Source: an uncultured Solimonas sp. | GTDB taxonomy: Bacteria > Pseudomonadota > Gammaproteobacteria > Nevskiales > Nevskiaceae | DNA length: 5,511 bases | Direction: 5' to 3' | NCBI GenBank assembly: GCA_946478985.1 | Contig: CAMLDZ010000166.1 | Location: 1 to 5,511 of the forward strand | Shown: positions 1 to 4,602 of the stretch, piece by piece | How positions within the stretch are numbered: the stretch's first letter is position 1 | Layout: each line of letters starts with the position of its first letter | Position numbers and translations under genes: made by a program | Notes under the pieces: model-generated | The model's input: the letters and a program-made list of their open reading frames with translations, nothing else | The model's database searches: none | What the model was told of the DNA's origin: nothing

Positions 1-374
1 ACCGGGATGTCGACGCGCAGTTCGCCGCGCTGCCAGCGCCACAGCAGCTCCAGCAAGGCGTGATCGTGCCTGGAGACAAGGATCGCCATCTTCGGCTTCT
101 CGGCGCCGTAGCTGATGCGCCAGTCCATCCGGAAGCGCTTGGCGACCGAGTCGGCGAAGGTGCGTTCCAGCGCCTCGCGCGACACCGCCATGTGCGGCGT
201 CTGGAATTCCAGGCGCAGGAAGAAGCGGCCGCCTTCCGGATCGGTGGAATGCTGATCCAGCTCGGTGATGTTGACGCCGTGGTGATACAGGAAGGTGGTC
301 ACCGCCGAGACGATGCCCGGCTGGTCCGGACAGGTGATCAGCAGGCGGGCGGTGGTATCGGGCTCGGTCGTCAT
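1..374 (-). CDS. purU: Formyltetrahydrofolate deformylase, N-terminal part (cut by window edge)
   Basis: PurU hydrolyses 10-formyl-tetrahydrofolate to formate and tetrahydrofolate in the cytosol. It balances the one-carbon pool and supplies formate to PurT-type purine synthesis. The first 124 codons are present, a little under half of the usual length of about 280 residues; the 3' end lies outside the window. Residues 11-57 form an ACT regulatory domain (LLITCPDQPGIVSAV, then HHGVNITELDQHS, then GGRFFLRLEF). Residues 94-124 begin the formyltransferase-like catalytic domain (PKMAILVSRHDHALLELLWR, then GELRVDIP), a block typical of PurU. The catalytic Asn/His/Asp residues lie further on and cannot be checked. 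The ATG at 374 begins directly before the ACT domain and fits the family's start. No clear Shine-Dalgarno sequence precedes it. A promoter-like element lies 40-68 bases upstream, so the gene is probably transcribed separately from the unit before it. The family call is firm. Confidence 0.95.
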   Translation of the reverse strand, partial: MTTEPDTTARLLITCPDQPGIVSAVTTFLYHHGVNITELDQHSTDPEGGRFFLRLEFQTPHMAVSREALERTFADSVAKRFRMDWRISYGAEKPKMAILVSRHDHALLELLWRWQRGELRVDIP

Positions 375-413
375 GGCAGCGGCACAGCGGGCGCAAACAC
401 GCAAGGGAGCGCG

Positions 414-442
414 TTTATACCGGATGTGCCGGTCTTTGGCGA
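414..442 (-). promoter_or_regulatory. Candidate sigma70 promoter for purU
   Basis: In the 81-base gap upstream of purU the minus strand reads TCGCCA (442-437), a 17-base spacer, then TATAAA (419-414). These match the -35 and -10 consensus at 4/6 and 5/6 positions. Transcription would start near 406-408, leaving an untranslated leader of about 32-34 bases. The spacer contains a short inverted repeat, ACCGG-N5-CCGGT, at 419-433, which touches the last base of the -10 element. It could be a small operator or a chance GC-rich hairpin. The call rests on consensus match and position only. Confidence 0.45.
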
Positions 443-455
443 CGCCCGAACCTGC

Positions 456-1211
456 TCAGGGCGTCGGCGGCGGCAGCACCGGCAGGTCCGGCGGCGGCTC
501 GCGGTAGTAGGCGATGCGCACCGTGTACGGCTTGCCGTGCTTCGGATCGTGCAGGTTGGAAACGCCGCGGTACTCGACCAGACGGCGGCCGTCCGGGTCA
601 TAGAGCGCCTCCAGCGGATCGACGAACCAGCGCAGCACCGAGTCCGGCTCCAGGCGCAGGCGCACCACCTTGCGCCCCTCGAACTCGGCCTCGCCGTCGC
701 GGCGCGCGCGGAACTTGTAGACGTCGAGATTGCCGGCGACCGCGAAGCTGAAATTGAGCGTCTGCCCGGCCATCAGCTCGGGAAAGTGCGCGTAGATGCA
801 CGCGTGGAAACCGGCATCACCGCAGATCGGCGGCGTGCGCGGCACGCTGGCGGTCTTCACCGGCGCACCGGTCTTTTCGCGCTTGGCCATCTCGATGCGC
901 TCGCCGACCGCGGTGATCGCCTCGAAGTAGCCGCTTTGCGGCAGATCGAGCCGGTACACCGGCACGAACGGATCGGCCTGGAAATCCAGGGTCTTGCTGC
1001 CGATCAGCTGGCCGTCGGGGTCGTAGTAGCGCACCGCGCCGTCGATCCAGCGGCCATCGCGCAAGCGCTGGCGGTGCGCCTCGGTGTACAGGTAGCGATT
1101 GGTCTTGAGGTCGTAGGCGTAGCCATAGAAGCGCAGCACCTGCTCGTCGGCACGCGCGGCGAAACTGACGGCCAGCCCCAGCAGGCCCAATGCCTGCAGC
1201 AGACGCTTCAT
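456..1211 (-). CDS. Secreted protein of unknown function, third gene of the DUF1295/methyltransferase unit
   Basis: I do not recognise this 251-residue protein as a characterised family. Residues 1-21 are a Sec signal peptide: Lys2-Arg3, a Leu/Ala/Val core, and an Ala-Arg-Ala site before Asp22. There is no lipobox cysteine, so a soluble periplasmic or secreted protein is likely. The mature part is rich in alternating aromatic and charged residues, suggesting beta structure. YDPDG occurs twice (63-67 and 204-208), each in a similar setting, which hints at two related halves. Cys130 and Cys138 could form a disulfide once exported. The tail is proline-rich (239-251, PPPDLPVLPPPTP). The same frame stays open upstream to 1874 inside the methyltransferase gene. 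I chose the ATG at 1211 because it gives the signal peptide and overlaps the preceding stop by 4 bases (ATGA), indicating translational coupling. Its role is probably tied to the product of the two upstream genes, for example binding or transporting it; this is inference from context. Confidence 0.85.
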   Translation of the reverse strand: MKRLLQALGLLGLAVSFAARADEQVLRFYGYAYDLKTNRYLYTEAHRQRLRDGRWIDGAVRYYDPDGQLIGSKTLDFQADPFVPVYRLDLPQSGYFEAITAVGERIEMAKREKTGAPVKTASVPRTPPICGDAGFHACIYAHFPELMAGQTLNFSFAVAGNLDVYKFRARRDGEAEFEGRKVVRLRLEPDSVLRWFVDPLEALYDPDGRRLVEYRGVSNLHDPKHGKPYTVRIAYYREPPPDLPVLPPPTP

Positions 1212-2266
1212 GCCAAGGCGGTGCGCGGCCGCGGCGCGAACAGGTAGTGGGCGACGCCCCATTCGCGGCCGTCGGCATAACCGAACAGTTCGGCGACCGC
1301 CATGTAGAACATCCGCCAGCGCTGGAACCAGAGCCCGGCGTCGGCCTCGCCGTAAGCACCGCGGAAGGCGGCGAGGATGGGCTCGCGCTGCGCGTCCATG
1401 CCCGCCAGCCAGTGGTTGGCGGTGCGCTCGTAGTGCCGGCCGTTGATCCACCACTGGTCGAGCAGCTGCAGGTCGTCCTGAAAGTGCGCGAACAGATGCT
1501 CGCTCGGCATCGTGCCGCCGGTGAAGAAGTACTTCGACATCCAGTCGTCCTCGCCCTCCACCTGAAAGTGATAAGCCAGCAGCTTGTGCGCAAACACATG
1601 CACGAACAAGCGGCCCTGCGGCTGCAGCCAGCCGGCAAGCTTGGCGAACAGGCGGCCGTAGTTCTTCATGTGCTCGAACATCTCGATCGACAGCACGCGA
1701 TCGAAACCCAGGCCCAGCGCCGCCGCCGGCATCTCGAAGTCGACGATGTTGCCGGTCAGGATCGTCAGATTGCGCAAACCGCGTTCGCGAGCCCGCGCCT
1801 CGATGAACTGGCGCTGGCCATGCGAGTTCGACAGGCCCACGACGCGCGAGTTCGGATAGCGCTCGGCCAGCCACAGCGACAGCGAGCCCCAGCCGCAGCC
1901 CAGATCGAGCATCGCCTGGCCGTCGGCCAGGCCGGCACGCTCGGCATAGAGCGCCAGCATGCGCTCCTCGGCCGCCGCCAGCGTGCTGGCGCCGTCGGCG
2001 TAGTAGCAGCAGGAATACTTCAGCCGCGGCCCCAGATGCCGATGAAAGAACTCGGCCGGCACTTCGTAATGCTGGGCGTTGGCGGCGCCGGTTTCGATCG
2101 CGATCGGGCTGGCCCGCAGCTCGGCGAGAAATTCTCGGAAGCGCGCCGAGCGATGCTCGTCGCTGCCAGCTTCGTCGACCAGACGGCGACGCACCAGCGC
2201 ACGCATGCCGGCACGCGCCAGCACGTCCGGAATCAGGCCGCGCTCACAGCAGTCGATCAGGTTCAT
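1208..2266 (-). CDS. SAM-dependent methyltransferase, CFA-synthase superfamily, coclaurine N-methyltransferase-like
   Basis: This 352-residue cytosolic enzyme is expected to transfer a methyl group from S-adenosylmethionine; the acceptor is unknown. Visible blocks in order are HYEVPAEFF (66-74), LKYSCCYY (82-89), the SAM-binding glycine motif LDLGCGWG (120-127), VVGLSNS (142-148), IEMFEHMKNYG (194-204), DDWMSKYFFTGGTMPS (240-255) and AVAELFGY (323-330). From memory these match plant coclaurine N-methyltransferases over their full length, better than E. coli Cfa. Glu195, Glu198 and His199 have the spacing of the plant catalytic Glu/Glu/His set. The bicarbonate-holding Tyr of true cyclopropane synthases appears to be Phe320 by eye alignment. 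There is no N-terminal lipid-binding domain as in E. coli Cfa. The ATG at 2266 overlaps the DUF1295 stop by 4 bases and the gene's own stop overlaps the next start in the same way. Automatic pipelines would probably call it cyclopropane-fatty-acyl-phospholipid synthase. The superfamily is certain; the substrate is not. Confidence 0.93.
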   Translation of the reverse strand: MNLIDCCERGLIPDVLARAGMRALVRRRLVDEAGSDEHRSARFREFLAELRASPIAIETGAANAQHYEVPAEFFHRHLGPRLKYSCCYYADGASTLAAAEERMLALYAERAGLADGQAMLDLGCGWGSLSLWLAERYPNSRVVGLSNSHGQRQFIEARARERGLRNLTILTGNIVDFEMPAAALGLGFDRVLSIEMFEHMKNYGRLFAKLAGWLQPQGRLFVHVFAHKLLAYHFQVEGEDDWMSKYFFTGGTMPSEHLFAHFQDDLQLLDQWWINGRHYERTANHWLAGMDAQREPILAAFRGAYGEADAGLWFQRWRMFYMAVAELFGYADGREWGVAHYLFAPRPRTALA

Positions 2267-3057
2267 CGTTTGCGCTTTTTGGGTTTCCACGGAATCAGGG
2301 CAGAGGTCTGCGCGACATAGGCCGCGTAGCCCGGCTTGCGGCGACGCATCTCGGCTTCCAGCATCGGCAGGCCGGACAGCTTCATCAGCATCCAGGCCAT
2401 CAGCAGCGGCGCGAACAGGCTCAGCGCGCCCCAGGGCGCGCCCAGCGCCAGCGGCACGTAGGCCAGCCAGTGCAGGCATTCGAAGAAGTAATTGGGATGT
2501 CGCGAGTAGCGCCACAGGCCGCGCCTGCAGACGGCGCCGCCGTGGCCGGCCTGGGCGCGGAATGCCGCCATCTGGCGGTCGGCGATGGCCTCGCCCGCCA
2601 CGGCGATCAGCCAGATCGCCAGCGCCAGCGCGATCGCCGGCGGCGACGGCAGCTCCGCGCGAAACGCCACCGGCATGAACGCCGAGGCCGACAGCAGCAG
2701 CGTGAACAGATTCTGGAACTGGAAGAACCAGAACATCTTGCGGTCCACCGCCGCGCCCCACAGCGCGCGGAAATGCGCGTAGCGAAAGTCCTCCGGCTGG
2801 CCATAGTTGCGGCGCCACAGGTAAAGGCCCAGGCGCAGCCCCCACAGGCCGCCGAGCAGCGCCAGCAGGACGCGCAAGGCCGGCGGCGCGGTGCCGGCCA
2901 GGGCATAGACCACCGCCAGGCCGCCCAGCGTCCAGGCCCAGATCGCGTCCACCAATCCGGCATTGCGTGTGCGCCGTTGCAGCAGCCAGGCCGCCGTCTT
3001 GGCGAGCACGGCCGTCAGTACCGTCAGGGCGAAGGCATGCAGGGGGCTGGTCGTCAT
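2263..3057 (-). CDS. DUF1295 / steroid 5-alpha-reductase-like integral membrane protein
   Basis: This 264-residue membrane protein has hydrophobic stretches near residues 6-25, 36-54, 60-80, 108-132, 139-157 and 195-228, giving about six membrane segments. The signature YSRHPNYFFE (184-193), preceded by GLW and followed by LHWLAYVPLAL, marks the DUF1295 family. That family belongs to the superfamily of steroid 5-alpha reductases and isoprenylcysteine methyltransferases, where the C-terminal region binds NADPH or SAM. A polyprenyl, sterol-like or fatty-acyl substrate in the inner membrane is plausible but not shown. The basic tail (WKPKKRKR, 257-264) should face the cytosol. It is the first gene of a three-gene unit; its TGA overlaps the methyltransferase ATG by 4 bases. 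A purine-rich AAGAGGG lies only 1 base before the ATG, closer than a normal Shine-Dalgarno sequence. I found no better in-frame start. The family call is firm; the reaction is open. Confidence 0.93.
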   Translation of the reverse strand: MTTSPLHAFALTVLTAVLAKTAAWLLQRRTRNAGLVDAIWAWTLGGLAVVYALAGTAPPALRVLLALLGGLWGLRLGLYLWRRNYGQPEDFRYAHFRALWGAAVDRKMFWFFQFQNLFTLLLSASAFMPVAFRAELPSPPAIALALAIWLIAVAGEAIADRQMAAFRAQAGHGGAVCRRGLWRYSRHPNYFFECLHWLAYVPLALGAPWGALSLFAPLLMAWMLMKLSGLPMLEAEMRRRKPGYAAYVAQTSALIPWKPKKRKR

Positions 3058-3096
3058 ACCCTCTTATACGACGCGACGGCGGCAGCGGATGCGCCA

Positions 3097-3114
3097 GACG
3101 GCAGCCGTCGTCAA
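3097..3114 (-). promoter_or_regulatory. Candidate operator/-35 region upstream of the DUF1295 gene
   Basis: An inverted repeat with perfect 6-base arms, GACGGC-A-GCCGTC (3097-3109), ends 40 bases before the DUF1295 start. On the minus strand it directly follows and shares one base with TTGACG (3114-3109), a 5/6 match to a -35 element. The expected -10 position at 17-base spacing reads CATCCG, a poor match. An alternative -10-like TATAAG lies at 3067-3062, but it has no good -35 partner and would put the transcript start at or next to the ATG. The arrangement could be a regulated promoter with an operator, but in GC-rich DNA such short repeats can arise by chance. Confidence 0.25.
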
Positions 3115-3117
3115 ACC

Positions 3118-3140
3118 GGGCGCCGCTCGGTCGGCGGCCC
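3118..3140 (-). terminator. Possible weak terminator hairpin after the SET-domain gene
   Basis: Twelve bases past the SET-gene stop the minus strand can form a stem GCCGC/GCGGC around a 7-base loop. With one bulged G the stem extends by two or three G-C pairs. The bases that follow, GGTTTGACG, contain only three Ts, so there is no proper U-tract. It could end transcription of hslO and the SET gene ahead of the DUF1295 unit, or be chance structure. Confidence 0.25.
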
Positions 3141-3151
3141 GTCGGCTGGCC

Positions 3152-3610
3152 CTAGAGCAGGCCCAGCAACTGCCTGGCGCTACCCGCCAGCGCCTCGCGC
3201 CACGGCAGGCCGACGATCTCGCGGCCGCTGGCGCCATCGGCGAACGGCATGCGCTCGCCGTCGCCGATGACATAGCGGTAGTCCATGGTGATCTCGGTGC
3301 CGGCCGGCAGGTCCGCCAGCGCGAAGATGAAGCCCAGATGCCACAGCGCCGTCGGCGTGAAGCTGTGGTTGACGTAGCACTCGTCGCTCCACTCCGGCGT
3401 CAGCGAGAACCGGTCCTCGAACCAGCGCACGCTCGACTCGACTTCGCGCGAATCGGCCGGCAACTGCCGCAGCCGCGCCTCGCTCCAGACGGTGTGGACA
3501 TTGTCCGGCGCGATCAGCACGCGGCCACCGGCGACCGCCTCGTCGAGGAACAGGCCGCGGCCGGCACCGGCAATGGAGGAAGCGGCGATGCGGTAGCGGG
3601 GCAGGATCAT
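3152..3610 (-). CDS. Small stand-alone SET-domain protein (putative protein-lysine methyltransferase)
   Basis: This 152-residue protein is essentially one SET domain. Visible motifs are AGAGRGLFLDE (14-24, the N-terminal SET signature), YVNHSFTPTA (79-88, the NHS motif that helps form the SAM site and knotted core) and GTEITMDYRY (104-113, the E-x-x-x-DY motif with the catalytic-type Tyr). There are no pre-SET or post-SET zinc cysteines. SET enzymes methylate lysines using SAM; bacterial targets of such minimal proteins are mostly unknown, so none is assigned. The frame stays open upstream to 3814 inside hslO, but that extension is a low-complexity Arg/Ala/Ser shadow. I chose the ATG at 3610 because the SET fold begins directly after it. 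It follows the hslO stop by 19 bases, which suggests cotranscription. No Shine-Dalgarno sequence is visible; the spacer instead holds a short inverted repeat. Confidence 0.88.
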   Translation of the reverse strand: MILPRYRIAASSIAGAGRGLFLDEAVAGGRVLIAPDNVHTVWSEARLRQLPADSREVESSVRWFEDRFSLTPEWSDECYVNHSFTPTALWHLGFIFALADLPAGTEITMDYRYVIGDGERMPFADGASGREIVGLPWREALAGSARQLLGLL

Positions 3611-3625
3611 GCAGCGAACTGCTGC
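3611..3625 (-). repeat. Short inverted repeat abutting the SET-gene start codon
   Basis: The arms GCAGC and GCTGC are perfect complements around a 5-base loop. The repeat fills most of the 19-base hslO-SET spacer and ends on the base just before the ATG. In mRNA it would form a 5-bp hairpin exactly where a ribosome-binding site is expected. It may dampen initiation or make it depend on ribosomes arriving from hslO. A chance origin cannot be excluded for arms this short. Confidence 0.3.
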
Positions 3626-3629
3626 AAGC

Positions 3630-4544
3630 TCAATGCCGGGTCTTGTTCGACGGCTGCATGTGCGCCGACACGAACAGGCCGCGCGCCTGGTCGGCGCTGA
3701 AGCGGTATTCGCGGCCGCAGAACTCGCAGGTGACCTCGAAGCCATCATGCTCGCGCAGATGGTCTTCCACCTCGCTCTCGCCCAGCGACAGCAGCATCGC
3801 GCCGATGCCGTCACGCGAGCAGCGGCAGCTCAGCTGCACGCCCTGCGGATCGAAGACGCGCAGCGTTTCCTCATGGAACAGGCGGCGCAGCACGGTCAGC
3901 GCCGGCGTCTGCGCCAGCTCGGTTTCCTCGAGCGTGGCGAACAGGATGCTGACGTGCTCCCAGTTCAGTTCGCTGCTGTTGTTCTCGCCCAGCGGCAGGC
4001 GCTGCAGCAGCAGGCCGCGGATCTGGCCATTGCCGTAGGCCAGGCGCAGCAGCGAGGGCAGCTGCTCGGACTGCTCGAAGTAGAACTCCAGGGCGTCGCC
4101 GAGCCGCGCCCCTTCGATCGGCACCAGGGTCTGGTAGTTCTGGCCGCCGTGCTCCGGCTCCAGCAGCAGGCCGAGCTGGCCACCGCCCAGCAGCGCGGTG
4201 AAATCGCCACGCGCCTCGTGCTGGCTCTTGGCCATGCCGCGCACGCGCAGGCTGGGCAGGCTGGGCGCGAGTTCGTCACCACGGCCGGCATGGCATTCGG
4301 CCTGCGCCACCAACAGCTGTACCGGGCCGTGCTCGGCACCCTGGAACTGCAGGCTGACGCGACCTTCGAACTTGGCGTGCGAGACCAGCAGCGGCATCGC
4401 CGCCACCGCATGTGCGAGCAGGCGGCGGACGTCGTCCGGATACGGACGCGAGCCGAGCATGGTGTCGACGCCGGACTCGAACTCGACGATCGCACCGCGG
4501 ACGCCGAGGTCAGGCAGCAGAAATTCGGTAAGGCGGTTGTTCAT
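3630..4544 (-). CDS. hslO: Hsp33 redox-regulated molecular chaperone
   Basis: Hsp33 is a cytosolic holdase activated by oxidation. Under peroxide or hypochlorite stress its zinc-bound cysteines form disulfides, zinc is released, and the protein binds unfolding clients. The 304-residue length is near the usual 290-300. Residues 1-190 form the substrate-binding core, with typical blocks around VRRLLAHAVAAMPLLVSHAK (39-58) and LPSLLRLAYGNGQIRGLLLQ (162-181). The redox switch is intact: Cys240-x-Cys242 (SCRCSRD) and Cys273-x-x-Cys276 (CEFCGREY). FHEE (223-226) and the FDPQGVQ stretch before the first pair are also family-like. The ATG at 4544 gives a normal N-terminus, but only weak purines precede it. 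The gene follows a strong palindrome behind gatB and lies 19 bases ahead of the SET gene. A promoter-like pair (TTGCAA, 16 bases, TATCTT) overlaps the palindrome and would give an almost leaderless message; this is tentative. Confidence 0.97.
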   Translation of the reverse strand: MNNRLTEFLLPDLGVRGAIVEFESGVDTMLGSRPYPDDVRRLLAHAVAAMPLLVSHAKFEGRVSLQFQGAEHGPVQLLVAQAECHAGRGDELAPSLPSLRVRGMAKSQHEARGDFTALLGGGQLGLLLEPEHGGQNYQTLVPIEGARLGDALEFYFEQSEQLPSLLRLAYGNGQIRGLLLQRLPLGENNSSELNWEHVSILFATLEETELAQTPALTVLRRLFHEETLRVFDPQGVQLSCRCSRDGIGAMLLSLGESEVEDHLREHDGFEVTCEFCGREYRFSADQARGLFVSAHMQPSNKTRH

Positions 4545-4558
4545 CGGTTCAAGATAAG

Positions 4559-4592
4559 GCCGATACCGCCGCTTGCAAGCGGCGGTATCGGC
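4559..4592 (-). terminator. 34-bp perfect palindrome, probable gatB terminator
   Basis: Bases 4559-4575 are the exact reverse complement of 4576-4592 (left arm GCCGATACCGCCGCTTG). The transcript would form a very stable GC-rich hairpin with a small central loop, beginning 10 bases past the gatB stop. What follows on the minus strand (CTTATCTTGAACC) is only mildly T-rich, so this is not a textbook intrinsic terminator. It fills more than half of the 58-base gatB-hslO gap and ends 14 bases before the hslO start, so it may also shape the hslO leader. A dyad binding site for a protein is the main alternative. Confidence 0.65.
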
Positions 4593-4602
4593 GCACGGGC
4601 CC

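Noticed and set aside
419..433. ACCGG-N5-CCGGT as a terminator of the three-gene unit
   Set aside because: The stem has only 5 pairs and no T-tract follows; it overlaps a better-supported promoter, so it is mentioned only as a possible operator.
60..1247. Long plus-strand open frame of 395 codons
   Set aside because: It runs antisense across purU and the secreted-protein gene. The translation is an Arg/Ala/Val/Gln-rich shadow with no recognisable motif, as expected opposite GC-rich genes.
1212..1874. N-terminal extension of the secreted protein inside the methyltransferase gene (longer in-frame start)
   Set aside because: The extension is an out-of-frame reading of the methyltransferase and would bury the signal peptide; the ATGA overlap at 1211 explains the start better.
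1190..2320. Plus-strand open frame of 376 codons opposite the methyltransferase
   Set aside because: Its minus-strand counterpart has clear SAM-binding and family motifs throughout; the antisense translation has low complexity and no motif.
2267..2845. N-terminal extension of the methyltransferase inside the DUF1295 gene
   Set aside because: Upstream codons are a shadow of the membrane protein; family similarity begins after the ATG at 2266, which also forms the ATGA overlap.
1208..3057. Calling the pair a furan fatty acid (Ufa) or ECF sigma/ChrR locus
   Set aside because: No flavoprotein, DUF1365 protein, sigma factor or ChrR is in the window, and the methyltransferase looks more like the plant N-methyltransferase branch; the label would overreach.
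2470..3270. Plus-strand open frame of 266 codons opposite the DUF1295 gene
   Set aside because: The Gln/Arg/Ala-rich translation is the reverse complement of a membrane protein, and it crosses the non-coding gap without any sign of a gene.
3611..3814. Longer start for the SET protein, reading into hslO
   Set aside because: The 68 extra residues are an Arg/Ala/Ser/Cys-rich shadow of hslO and no SET protein needs them.
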